Origin: Blakeslea trispora
Taxonomy: Eukaryota > Mucoromycota > Mucoromycetes > Mucorales > Choanephoraceae
Direction of reading: 5' to 3'
DNA: 64,000 nt
Assembly (NCBI GenBank): GCA_025331445.1
Contig: JAIWNE010000077.1
Location: 75,001-139,000 of the forward strand
A program made the position numbers and the translations under genes. This document shows positions 15,602 to 27,400 of this stretch, in pieces; the stretch's first letter is position 1; each line of letters begins with the position of its first letter. The notes beneath the pieces are model-generated. The model was not told the origin of the DNA. It searched no databases and worked only from the letters and a program-made list of their open reading frames with translations.

Positions 15602-17036
15602 TTAAAACCAATGATCATCTTCCTCCTATTGATAAAGAAAGTCCAATTAGTCACATGATTTGATAAGAATAACAAAAATTCCCTTACAACAACTTCTGTA
15701 TGGCCATATCTATCTGTTTCTGTGACTAAATATAAAGGAGTGAGAAGGATATATAGCTTAAATATTCAGCCAATCACAAATGATGCTTTACCTGTTGTTT
15801 CATCATGGAACCAACCCTCTTTTCTTTCTATGGTGGTAGTATTACCATATTGATCTTTTTTTTTTTTAAAGCAGTGAGTACGACATTCAATGAAATAACC
15901 TTAAAAAAAGTAAAAAAAAAAAAAAAATTTTTTTTACCAGTTTCAATGATTGTTTCCTTATCGCGACCAAACCATCCGTGATCTTCATTGATAACAGTGA
16001 CATTACCACCATGTTCACCTCCGCCATAGCCACCATAGCCTCCGTTACCGCCTAAATGGAAAAATAAAAATAGATTTTAAATTAATCTTGGCAAACTTTT
16101 TTTTTAAAAGAGTATTACCATATTGGTGATGATCTTCCTGATGTTCAAGTCTTTCAAGGCGTTGCTCTTGATCACGCTCATGTTCTACAAATTCGCCAAC
16201 AGCTACACCAGCCAAACCCACAGCAGCAATACCGGCAATACCAGCAGCAAGTTTCATACCGTTTGACATGCCGGGTTTCTGCTTTTGTTGTTGAGGGGGA
16301 GGGGTGCCATAGTTACCATTGTATTGCTGAGAAGCACCTCGGTAATCATTTGATTGGGCAGGAGGTTGTCCATAGCCATTTTGTGGAGGAGGCTGCCCAT
16401 AGCTATTTTGTGGAGGAGGCTGCCCATAGCCTTTTTGTTGAGGAGGCTGTCCGTAACTGCTTTGGGGTGAGGGTTGATTAGGATGGCCACCTTGTGGTAG
16501 TGGATATCCATAAGAGTTTTGCTGAGGATAGTTATTTTGTTGAGGAGGTTGTCCATAACCACCATGGGGAGGAGGCTGTCCGTAATTACTTTGAGGAGAA
16601 GGTTGAGGTGGAGGCTGTCCGTAACTACTTTGGGGAGAAGGTTGAGATGGAGGGTATCCATAGTTGCTTTGTTGAGGAGGTTGTCCATAGCCACTTTGGG
16701 GAGAAGGCTGACCGTAATTGCTTTGGGGTGAGGGTTGATTAGGATGACCACCTTGTGGTAGTGGATATCCATAAGAGTTTTGCTGAGGTTGAGGAGAACT
16801 ATAGCCTTGTTGAGGTGCGGGAAAGCCATAAGATTGTTGTTGTTGTTGAGGAGGATAAGCACCATAGCCTTGGTTTCTAGGATCATCCCAGGTAGTTGCC
16901 TTTGTGTTATGGTCAATAAAATACCTAATTGAGGCTTTAGTCTAAATGCATTCATAACCCCCCAATCTCTTGTATCTTACAGTTGGCCCGTAGGCGTACG
17001 ACGTTCTTCCCATCCTGGAGGCAAAGGACCAGACAT
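15602..17036 (-). CDS. WW-domain protein with long Tyr/Pro/Gln repeat region
   Basis: Six exons: 16981-17036, 16119-16924, 15938-16051, 15792-15854, 15688-15725, 15602-15625; 366 aa. A single WW domain occupies residues ~5-38 (GWEERRTPTGQ ... ATTWDDPR). Then ~210 residues of repeats of the kind SYGQPPPQ/NYGYPPSQ, a Gly/Ala hydrophobic stretch (KLAAGIAGIAAVGLAGVAVG, possible membrane or amyloid-prone segment), an acidic/His linker and a C-terminal double module (ETDQYGNTTT... and ETDRYGHTEVV...). Architecture resembles small fungal WW proteins such as yeast WWM1, but I cannot claim orthology. A longer ORF in another frame (16254-16955) is a shadow of the repeats. An in-frame upstream ATG at 17228 exists; the later one is preferred because it matches the usual WW-protein start. 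Confidence 0.8.
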
Positions 17037-17356
17037 TTGATTTTTTTTAAAATTGATAAAGAAAAAAAGAACAAGAAAATCAAAAAGAGGGGGAAGAAAT
17101 CGTTTTAAATAGAATAGCCGCTTACTTTGAGGGTCAGAGGAGTCACAACAGAGACAATAGAGGCTATTATCTAAATAAGCTTTTAACTTCAGATTGAGTG
17201 TATCTGAAAAATTGAATATCATCTCCATTTAAAGGTAAAATAAATGATTGAGCCAATAGAAAGAGAGGATTGACAAACAATAGAGTTTCATACAAAATAG
17301 ACGTTTATTATACATGACTGTCTTTTATAGATTGATTCGTACAGGATTGCAATGAT

Positions 17357-17360
<4 letters not shown>

Positions 17361-17394
<34 letters not shown>
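17361..17394. repeat. (AG)n microsatellite
   Basis: About 17 AG units on the plus strand, lying just after the stop of the NDUFA4-like gene, probably in its 3' flank. Confidence 0.9.
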
Positions 17395-17395
<1 letters not shown>

Positions 17396-17442
17396 ATGTC
17401 TTGTAGGGTATAGAATGAAACGTGCCTGAATCTTTTTTTTTT

Positions 17443-17738
17443 TTACCACTTGGAACGTTCCCAACGACCATTGTACTTTTGGTTTCGGGTAATCAACTTG
17501 ACTTGTTCCCCATCTTTGATTTCTTGCCATGGGTGAGGGTTTTCTTTATGGTTCCTAACAGTTATATGAGTCTATTGATCTATGACCATCAAGAAATTAC
17601 ATACCAGACTACATCAGGGGCTCTAATAGCGTGAATACCAAAGAAAGCAGCACCAGAAAGAGCAATGCTCAAAATACCAACAATGGGGTAAACTTCGGGT
17701 TTTCTAGAAGCTCTGAGGAAACTTTGAAGGGCGGTCAT
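17443..17738 (-). CDS. NDUFA4/MLRQ-like small respiratory-chain subunit
   Basis: Two exons, 17605-17738 and 17443-17554; 81 aa. Reads RKPEVYPIVGILSIALSGA then a single membrane span, then IRAPDVVWNHKENPHPW and a short basic tail ending in WERSKW. Size, one TM near the N-terminus and the W-N-x-K-x-N-P-x-P-W pattern match the fungal NDUFA4/MLRQ family, an inner-membrane protein associated with complexes I and IV. Identification rests on pattern recall. Confidence 0.75.
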
Positions 17739-19762
17739 TTTATTATAGAAAAGAAAAAAAGTTGTTGTATTAGAATAAGGTAATGATAGGAAAAAGGGGG
17801 GGATTTCATTTTGTATTTATACTTGCTTCAAGCAACAACAACAAAAAAAATCATACCACAAATGTTTTTTTTTCTGAAATGATAGGCAAGTCCATTTTGT
17901 GCGTAGAAAGAGTAATCAACAAAAACGCATCGAACCATACATGATTTCTGTGGCCTGATTATTTTATTCAAATTTGCTAAACTGGAACAATCCTGTGCAA
18001 CCTAAGGCTTGTATTTGATTGGTAGGATCATGGACATCAGTTGTTGTTTATTGTTACACTCTTTCCGTAATATCATGAGGCGTATACACGTATGTCTCTA
18101 CAGTTCCAAGGACATAGGAATACTACATGATTTCTCTTGGACCAAATTCAGTTACTAAATAGTACATGACAAGATGTTCTTTCTTTTTTGTATAGTATAA
18201 TACCGTGTTGTTGTTGCTATTTTGAACAGCAATAAAGAAACTCTTCTTCAACTCCTGATACAAGTTCTTGATAAAGTTAAATACGATCACTGAGATCTAT
18301 AGAAATCATCAGACACAAAGATGCTGCAACAACAATATGGGAAACACTGTTCAGTTGCCTTTTGTTATTGACTGTAAGTTTTCTTTTTTTTTTATGAAGG
18401 AATCATTTGAAAAGAAAAAATCATGCTATTTGTTTGAGTAACATATGTAGAAGTTCATCTCTATATAAAACAAAACATCATAGCTTAGTATTTTGACAGT
18501 AGTTTTAGATAGATGTTAGAGACAATCAAATATAAATGTAGATTTGGGAACAAAGATGACAATACTAACGTAAAGATAAGCATATCAGAAAAACTTGAGC
18601 TGAAGAGTAACAAAGTGACATCAAACATAACAGCAAAAACTCTCAGGGAAGCATATTACCATGACGACAGACTTGGTGTTACTTTTTGTTTTTATCAAAA
18701 TAGAAAGTTTAATCGTTGTTTTTTTTAATATGTGTAAATAGAATCCAAAAGACAATGTTTGGTTTAAGAGATTGTCATTGACACTGATAAAGCTAGCCAT
18801 ATTGTCTTGAGCAGGTCATCTATTAAAGATATAGAATTCATCCATGTCAAGAAATAGGGCTTTTGTTTTCCATGATCTTGTTGGACTTGTAAATCTGTAT
18901 TTCTTTTTTCTTATTCTTGAAAACCAGCTGTCTTTTTATAGCAGCACTGTCAGGGCTTTAGGTGTGTAAATGTCTGCTTTGAGCTAATTTATGACATTGT
19001 TCAACCTTGAAAGCATGTCTGTTCTCCCCCCCCCCAAGTTGCTCAGCAGTAGTATCCATCATGCTAGAGGGGTTTGAATAGTTGACATTTGATTTTCTTA
19101 AAAAAAAAAAAAAAAGAAAACTTCCAAGGGTTATAGCTAAATAACATGCAAACGGATTTGCTGTAACTGTATGATGGGTAAAAGTATAGACAATCAGCGT
19201 ATCTATCGGTAGCCATAGTGTTTTCAATTGCTTGAGTCACTAGAATTAAGCTCACTTATTTCTTTTAACAATGTAGTTTTTCCCCCCTTAAGCAAGTATA
19301 AAAGAAAGATCGACAGGCACACTTTGATTTTTTTGGGGGTCGGGAATCGGATTGGTTAGGGATCTGCAACATGAGAGGACATTCTATTTTCTGTCTTTCA
19401 TCTCACGTGAAGGAGTCCCTTTTTTTTGGATATCTCGGTTAAAGAGTTCTTGTAGGATATGAATGTGCCACCACTTGAGAGTTGGATGACAACACCTCTT
19501 ATGTTGCATCTTTCCCTTTGCCATCATGAAAGAAATGTTGTCAGCTGTTCTACCCATCATTCCTTTTTTATAATGCGATTTTCTATTTTCTGAAAAAAAA
19601 AAATAGATTTTTTTTTTGTCGAGATGATCTCTCTGTTGTTGTTTTTTTATTCGTATAACGAAGGAAACAAGATGCAATAGTTACAATGAACAATAAGTGT
19701 ATGAAAACAAATGATAGCAAAAAAAAAAAAAAAGTTTATAGTTTACAAGCAGAAAAAAATGA
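17739..19762. other. 2-kb region without a recognisable gene
   Basis: AT-rich spacer between the NDUFA4-like and hexokinase-like genes. Short ORFs at 18513-18728 (+), 18958-19227 (-) and 19384-19677 (-) show no domains, no splice-linked partners and low-complexity edges. I see no tRNA or transposon. Confidence 0.5.
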
Positions 19763-20655
19763 TTAGGATTGCGTTGTGTTGGAAGCTATTTTTTCAGCCA
19801 TCATAGCTACAATGGCTGCTCCTACAATGCGTGAATGTTTCACTACACCCACAGACAATTTTCCTGCTAATTCTTCTGGAATCAAGTCTTTGAGTGTCTT
19901 ACAGACACGAGGATGGAAAGAAGGATAATCTTCATATATACTTCCACTGATGGCTAAACCCAAAAAAAAATTAGATCGGCCTATCAATAGAATTCAACAT
20001 GTAACTTACAAATAGCATATCCTTCCTCTGTCATACCAATACCCTTCTCTGTCATATGTTGGACAATAGCTGCAATAGATGCACCTACCAGCGCAGCAGC
20101 TCGTGCACCTACCAACTCACATATCTTCTTTACCAATTCACGGTCACCGATGGATGTTTTTGACAAATCCAACATATCTTCTAGCACAATACGTGTATCT
20201 TCCAAAGTATCTGTATCATCAGCTTCACATACATACATGTAACTTGTATCAAAACTATGCATTGTATTCAGAGTCTCGGATGATTCACCGCGAAACAGAA
20301 TATCTCGATCTACAAGATAAATGATAATGTTGCGCACAAGTTCACCCAAGAAAATGCCTGTTGTCATCTTCTCAAACACATGGAACTGAGGATTGATGGA
20401 TTCTCGCGCTAGCTTCCGATCAAACCAAGTGCATGGTAAAGTTCGTCGAGATGACCCAAAGTTGCACCATTCTGTATTCATAATCATATCAATATTCCGA
20501 GTTACACTATGATCCCTGAGCTTGGTTACATTCTTTACTGGTTCGTAATAAGCACAATTGGTACCAAGACTATGTACAATACCCAGCCTTGTTGCAGGGT
20601 GTTGATAGGCATGAGCAAGTAAAGTACATACAGAGTCTAAATTTCAAGCATGATG

Positions 20656-20714
<59 letters not shown>

Positions 20715-21532
20715 AAAACTTACCATTGGCAATCGCGACGATTTTGATTGGCAAACCTTTGAATTGGATACGTTCATGCATCAACTCAACGATATCAACG
20801 CCAACACCATTGGGATAGCTGAAACCATAACCAAGTGACAAAATACGTCCAGTATCTAGACGAGTTTGCTTGATGGCAAAACCAAAGGAAACCGCCATAG
20901 GATAAACAAATAGATCTTGTGTTCCCACTCGCATCAGAAAATCAGATATACATTCGACCACATAATCAATCAGAACTGCAAAGTCCTCTCCGCTAGCTAG
21001 GTTCTGGGGTATTTTGTATTGATATTGATTGATAGCTAATTTGCCATTATCTCCTTTTAATTTTACTTGACAGGCATATATATCCATTCCTGCTATTTCT
21101 AGTGCAAGGTAAGTGCCTTTTTCGTCACCGGTTGGGTAGCCTGTAGACAAAAACAACAATAGTAATGCAAATGATGATGGTCAGATAATGAAAAAAAAAA
21201 AAGAAATTCAAGCATGTCAATAGAATTCCCAAAAAAAAAATGCAAGCTTACAATAATTTTGTATTATGCATATTTACTCATTCTTTTTTTTTTTTTAAAA
21301 AAAAAGGAATCTAGAAGGATAATCTACCTGTAACATAGGTGGGTATCATGTTGAGGTCGCTAGAGCGGTCGTCAGCCAAGCCTGCGACAAGTTCATGCCG
21401 AAATGAGCCAACTACGTTCAATAATGTTGTTTTATCGAGACAAAAGAGTTGTTCGAGTTCTTTGATAGCTTCTATTTGTGCTGGCGTACTGTGCTTCAAT
21501 TCAACTAAAGGCACCGATTGTCTTTGGCTCAT
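19763..21532 (-). CDS. Degenerate hexokinase homologue (probable pseudoenzyme)
   Basis: Four exons: 21328-21532, 20724-21140, 20010-20636, 19763-19953; 479 aa, normal hexokinase length. The fold is clearly hexokinase: YPTGDEKG, NDSVCTLLAHAY (catalytic-type Asp about 208), LGTNCAYYEP, MNTEW, FEKMTTGIFLGELVR, GSIYEDYPSF. However the phosphate-1/ATP motif LDLGGTN is replaced by LEIAGMD (about 82-88), the sugar-binding Ser-Phe-Pro becomes SFG, and the usual W-T-K-G-F is LGYGF. The two Glu sugar ligands (TEW, FEKM) remain. This pattern recalls the non-catalytic fungal hexokinases (HxkC/HxkD-like) that regulate gene expression or protease secretion. ORF integrity across four exons argues against a decaying pseudogene. 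Intron 2 contains a 54-base poly-A/T run. Confidence 0.88.
20659..20712. repeat. 54-base poly(A) tract inside an intron
   Basis: Uninterrupted A run on the plus strand (poly-T in the sense of the hexokinase-like gene), filling most of its second intron (20637-20723). Length may be inexact for technical reasons. Confidence 0.9.
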
Positions 21533-22469
21533 TGTTATTATAGACTATACAATACAACAATAAAATAAAAAAGAAAGTCCAAGTGCAGCAAAAAAAAGAA
21601 AAAGAAGAAGAAAAAAATCCCTTTTTACTTTGGAGTTGGAAATTTATTGAATGGCGGGGAATTGGCGGTAAAACAAAAAGGGCATCCCTCTTGTTGTACA
21701 TTGAGATTTCTATAATGTCCACTGGGAACCTTGGTCATACAGCTATTCTCAGGGGGGGGGGGAGAGCTGTTTGCGTACATATGCCCCTCCCCTTAAAGGG
21801 AACAATAAAGAATTCTTATTAGGCAAATGAAGCACAAGTTCAATCAGAGTTATCTTTATAAAAGAACAATTACCACTGAATGACTAGAAAAAAAAAACTC
21901 GTAGGGTTCGAACCAAGCGCAATCTGGAAAGTTGAACAGTAGCTACTTTTTTTTTTTTCTTTAGTCAGGTATGATACGTGAACAGTAAAATGATCAAACA
22001 GGTATGATTTAAGAGCAAAAAAAAAAAAAGAGGCAAAAATATACCAATAGGCATTTGCAGCACTAAAACAAATTGTTTCCTAATTGAGCTTCCCAACTGT
22101 TTGGCATCTTATTTAGCTTGACACAACTATCAGCTTGAAATACAAATGTTGCCTCACTTTTCTTAAAAATTATATTTTTCACACACACACTCATCATCTG
22201 TAACAAGAGAGAAAAAAAGAAGTCATCTGAATACCTATACTTTACATAGACTGTATGCCTTTTTTTAAACCTGTAAGCAAAAAAGAAGAAAAAAAAAGAA
22301 AGGCGGGGAACTAAAGGCAACAAAACATACAGCAAGCTTTTTTTTTTTTTCGCAACCAACTGTATATTTATTAGAAAAGTGTACAAAAAAAAACAAGCTT
22401 TCTTTTTTCTCTCTTTTTTTTATATAAAAAGAATAGGTGATCTGTACAACCAAAGTATGTGCCTGGGAA
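21533..22469. other. Intergenic region with tRNA-like fragment
   Basis: Promoter side of the hexokinase-like gene and 3' side of the trefoil gene. On the minus strand around 21900-21930 a TGGTTCGAACCC stretch followed by a T run looks like a tRNA 3' end, but no complete cloverleaf can be built. Otherwise homopolymers only. Confidence 0.5.
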
Positions 22470-23387
22470 TTATTCTTCCTCAACTTCTTGCTCTTCTTGT
22501 TCTTCTTGCTCTTCAGGTACCTCTGATTCACCTTCATATGGTTCAAGTGTCCATTGTTGATGATCATTGTCTTCAGTAACTCGAATGGAGACAACAACGG
22601 CTGAATCTTCAGGCTAAATAAAATCAAAACAGTCAGAAAAGATGAGATGATAAAAAACGAAATGTACCTTAGCGGTCAAAACAAGTCTTGGATCAGCTGA
22701 AGCATAAATGAAGCCTTGGCGAAATCCCCATCTTTGATTGTGCGCCCTGGATATAAAAGGAAAATGATCGTCAGCCTTTCAATTTTTTTATAATTTTTTT
22801 TTTAAAAGCTTACATTGTCTTTTTACGGTTATATTGTAAAAGCTTAGAATCAGCCTTCAAATCACCTAATGGACTTTATTGTAAGTACAATACAACCAAA
22901 TACGTCTCTCTATCGTCTATTTTTACCTCCATGAATATCCATCACTGGTTTCCATCAAAACAATATTGTAGTGAGTAACGCGCTTTCTAAAGTGCTTTCA
23001 CGACTGCTTACCTAATAACGTTTTTTTGCAAGCTAAAAAACCATTATCGTACTTCCATAGCTAATATAGATAGATTCATATCAAAGCTTATATCTGAGTC
23101 CTCCCCCAGTAAAACTTACTTGAGATTCATCGTCGTCTGCCTACAAGTTGAGTCAGTGCTTGACAAAAAAAGAAAGCCATTTTATGACTCAAATCTTACC
23201 TTTGGACGAATAACAAGCTCAGTACCTGCCTAAAGCGATTCGATAAAAGAAAGGGAAAAAAAAGTTCAATGTTGTGTTTTCTCTAAAGCTTTAGGTAATC
23301 ACCTGCCTTTTCTTCACCATTACAAGATAAAACAAAATCCTCTATGTTTGATCTGATATAAAAATACTTTTCTTTAGGAAACATCAT
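22470..23387 (-). CDS. Small ricin-B-type beta-trefoil (lectin-like) protein
   Basis: Eight exons: 23303-23387, 23200-23225, 23120-23140, 23012-23060, 22927-22944, 22814-22865, 22668-22746, 22470-22613; 157 aa. Three QxW motifs, one per trefoil lobe: SQLWKY, NQRWGF and HQQWTL, with supporting segments KYFYIRSN, VMDIHGGD and DPRLVLTAK. These fit a single (QxW)3 beta-trefoil domain filling the protein, followed by a ~20-residue Glu-rich tail. There is no signal peptide, so it is probably cytosolic; sugar binding is possible but not shown. Exons of 18, 21 and 26 nt are unusually small, yet every phase closes. Two ATGs are adjacent at 23382-23387; the first is used. The gene is divergent from SMG1. 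Confidence 0.82.
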
Positions 23388-24415
23388 AAACTTCTTAAAC
23401 ACGAAAACTTGTAAAGAGAAAGAAAAAAAAGGAAAAGAAGAAAAAGGAGAGAAAAAAAGAAGATGCTTAGTTTGGTTTTTAATTTCTTTAATCAAGTAGT
23501 ACAAACTCACATTATAACTACTTTGTCAATGATATAGTTTTATAGAGATCCTCTCTCCTCTTTTTTTTAAAAAAGAAAAACAAGCCAGTAGACATTCTAA
23601 TGCAACCCAATCCATGTCAAATATATACAAGTAATAGACACCTTTACTGTATTTTATCTAAAGAAGAAGTACTAGGAAACTTGATTGCGTAATATTTACA
23701 TGTGCACCTCGAACTACCTGAATTAAGCATATTGCCGCTCGTTCTTGTTTTAGATAGCAATGGCATTGGCATTGGCATTGGCATTCTTAACAGCTAAAGA
23801 AACTTGGTGATGGTAAACAGCTGCCTCATCTGCCGAGTAAAAAAAAAAAACCTATTTGACTTTTCCTGCAAAAAGGATGGTATTTGCCGTATATGTATTC
23901 AACTCCCTTGGTCAGGAAAGGTAGAGCTATACAACTGAGCTGTCTACATCATTTTCAAATTTGAGGGATTGTCCCGAATGAAGGGCCGTTAACATGTCAT
24001 AATCAAATCATTAGCTTCAGATTTATGTACTATATGAGAGAGACGACTTATTAAAAGACAAGCGTTATCCAGTAAAAGTGAACTACCAAGAACCAACAGT
24101 TTCTTTTAAGCAGCCTTATCAATCTTGACACTTTTAAGGATTTGAAAAAGTTCCTCTGAACCAGTAGACATAAAATCAAACAGCACCAGGTGGTTCAGTT
24201 CTGCTTTTCTTTTTTATAGTCAAGGCAACCAGGAGATTTTTTTTTTTTTTTTGCTATTGCCAAAATGTGCATTGCTCTAGGCCAGTGTGTTTCAAAGCAA
24301 CCTTTAACAACATCAGGAGAATTTGTTCTGAAATTAAAATCAAGTATTTTTTTTTTTATGTAGAAAATGCACTGTTATTTGTCTTTTTCCTTTTTTTTCT
24401 TGGTTTTCATGAGTC
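23388..24415. other. Divergent region upstream of SMG1
   Basis: Contains a short TGGCAT hexamer array (about 23757-23785, four to five units) and, on the minus strand at about 23885-23955, a degenerate tRNA-like stretch (D-arm-like AGCTCAGTTGTATAGCT) without a proper T-arm. No gene recognised. Confidence 0.5.
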
Positions 24416-27400
24416 ATGACTTCAAAGCGAAACAATAACTATGGGAATCCAGGAAATCATAACAACAGAAACATTGCAAGAGGAACGTCTCGAGAAAGAA
24501 CTCAACGACAACACTACAAGCCCAATACAAATAACGGTCATTTAAATACCGTTAACACGAATGCTTCAAGTAAAGCTACAAGCTAACCTACACTTTCACT
24601 CCCCCCCCCACTACTTTTTCACTCTTTTTTTTTTTAATCAAGTTTTACTTCTCTCGTTCTAGACACTATTAACAATGCCAACGATTCTCGTGTAATACAA
24701 TTGCTGCGTCGCATATTCAGTGATGAAGACGACAGTTCTTTCACGCGTCGAGTGACAGATGCCACTCAACTTTTAAAACAACTTGAAGATGCACGTAGTA
24801 CCATTTCAGATTCGCTCGAGCTTCGACAAGAACAGATGCAACTATTAGACATTTGTATTCATGACGGTGGATTACAGCGCATGATTGAGTTTCCCAAAGC
24901 ACCTTCATCTCTCAAAACGAGCTTGATCAAGATTGTATCGGGACTCGCATGTTATACTCGCCTCGACCTTGCTTTAAGTTGGATATTCGATCGATTAGCT
25001 TATTCTTCGCCAACAACAGTCAATGATAATAGAGAAGGAGAATGGAAAAAGTGGCTGTTGCGTTTATTGAAACAGGCAAGCTAATGAGAAAGGGGGGGGG
25101 ATAGCAAAGAAATGAATGAGGAATTGTACTGATCATGATAAACAGGTTCTGATAGAATCTGCCGAGAATCAGTATACCTATAAGCAGACAATGGAAATGT
25201 CGCCCATGATTCTTGCAGGAGTTACTTCATTCCTCGATATGATGGAATCATCTGATTATTTGCCGATCATTGTGGATATTCTGCTATACTTCTCAGAGCA
25301 TTATCGGCCTTTATTTGCGCAGCGATTTAAAGACATTATTGATTTATTTGTGGGCTGGAATATGGATCCGGAGCTATCCGACCAAAAACGAGCTATTATT
25401 CTTGAGTCTTATACCAAATTTGGCATCTACTGGGTTAATTGCTTGCCATTTGCGATTGAACTATTGACACATTTCCTTAGCGATATAAAAACGATAGCTC
25501 AAGAGTTAGCAACAACTAACCAAGAAGAATACAGAGTCAAATGGAAGACGATGGTGGGCATATATGAGTAAGCGAGAAAATAAGACGATAAGACCGTTAT
25601 TGAGTTGTGATTACAAATAGGTGTTTTCATGTCATTCTCGAAGCTATTTTTCCCTTTTTGATGTCTAGCAACGCAAGCTATCAAGTGCAGCAGTACTTTC
25701 AAGCCACGATTGAAGAACTGTTGGTTGGTATTCTGTCCGTTGCTCGCATCTCAAAAGACCAAAAATGGGCTGATACCTGTAGGTTGTTTCTTGTTGTGCC
25801 TTATTGGACTTAACATTTATCTTCCTTTTTTTTTTTTTTGCTTGAAAAGCTTTGGCCATCCTATTGAAACTGACAGCTATTCATCCAATTCAATATCGAT
25901 CATACCAATATTCAATATACCTGTTCTTGGTTGAGCAAAAGGTCAAGAGTGCTCAACTGCTTGTAGATACACTTGTTCGCTTTTTAAGTCTATGGAATCA
26001 TGACATTGACGAAAAGATTGTATACCATTTACTCAATCCACAAACTTCACCTCTCTTTGCACTACACAAAAAAGCAGACGATAGTGACATTAAGTTGAAT
26101 AGAGGCATTCAGGTCTTGATCAAATTTCTCATCCATACGCCTATATCATGCAGCATGCAAAGTCAGCTGAATGAATTATGGATTGAAGAGTCGTTAAAAG
26201 CCAGTAGCTGCACAGCAGATGAAATACCCATTGTGTTCCCAAGACTATCATCCATCTTTCATCAACACATTCCACTACTAAGTGTATTTAGAGATGAAGA
26301 AATGGCGTCTAAAAGAGACGTGGTTTTCTTTGTTTCTGTCTTACTGAGTCTATCATCCATTTGGACTGACTATGCCTTCTCAAACACATTGACAGTGACT
26401 TGTATTTTGTCTCGGTTTTGGAGCATCAAATCTATTGATGTGTTTGATACCTGCTTTGGCTTATTAAAGGACCATTGGAGCAGGTGAGCTTGGTGAAATG
26501 TATATTTCATTTTGATGTTCTATTTTGACTTTTTTTTTTTATTCTATGCCAGTAATTTGGAATACATAATAGGCCATGAAAGTCAAACATTTGATTTGTC
26601 CGTCACATTTATGACCGACTTACTCGATTGTTGGCCTAAACTGAGTATATGTACCAAAGAGTCAATGTATCAGTTCACAAGGAGCCTGTTGACAGCTTTG
26701 TACGACCAACAGATTGTTCAGTTAAACACTGCCATTATATTCAAGCCAGTCATGACTGGCTTTCTTCAGGCAGCTGGTAAGCATCCACACACATGCTTTC
26801 ATTCTTTTATACTTACCCATCTATGATAATAGGTGTTGAAAAAAATACTGAGATGCATGAGAAGCTTTTGAACCTGATAGCTCAGTATTGTCAACTATTT
26901 GGCTCTGCAGATGTAGTGGAATTAGCTCTTAAGCATGCTCAAATTAGGTGATTTAAAGCAAGACAGATATTTCAAAGTGAGGCTTTTTATTGACAGTTTT
27001 TGTTTGTTTGTAGTATCAACAGTCCACATCCACAAGTACAAAATGCAAGTAGAGTTTTGCTTGTGTCACTGAATCCCTTTGTCATTTGTCAAATCAAAGC
27101 ACCTAATGATATAGTTACCACTTCGATTCAAAACGCTATCATGGCTAGTCCTCATACTGGTTCTTTCCGCCCTGTTCACTATGAAATTGCCATGAAGCAT
27201 TTAGGCATGGCAAGTCATTTGATAGGACCTGAAGAGCAGAAAAAGTCTACCCAATCCGTTGATTCTATTTCTCTAGACTGGACAAGGCGTCTCGTCCACT
27301 TTTGTGACACGCCTGGAAATCTCAAAAGTATCAGCACTCTTGTTGAATCTGACCATGGTAGGAACAAGCTCATAAACTAGAAAAAAAAATGTAACTTATT

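Noticed and set aside
16254..16955. 233-codon minus-strand ORF over the WW gene
   Set aside because: Out-of-frame shadow of the Tyr/Pro/Gln repeats; the true frame continues from the WW exon in phase.
21895..21945. tRNA-like 3' end on the minus strand (TGGTTCGAACCC followed by a T run)
   Set aside because: The T-stem has mismatches and no matching D-arm, anticodon arm or 5' acceptor strand could be found within ~100 bases; at most a tRNA fragment.
23880..23956. tRNA-like sequence on the minus strand (AGCTCAGTTGTATAGCT ... CCTTTCCTGACCAAGG)
   Set aside because: D-arm and anticodon-arm look plausible but there is no T-loop of the TTCGA type; too degenerate to call a gene.
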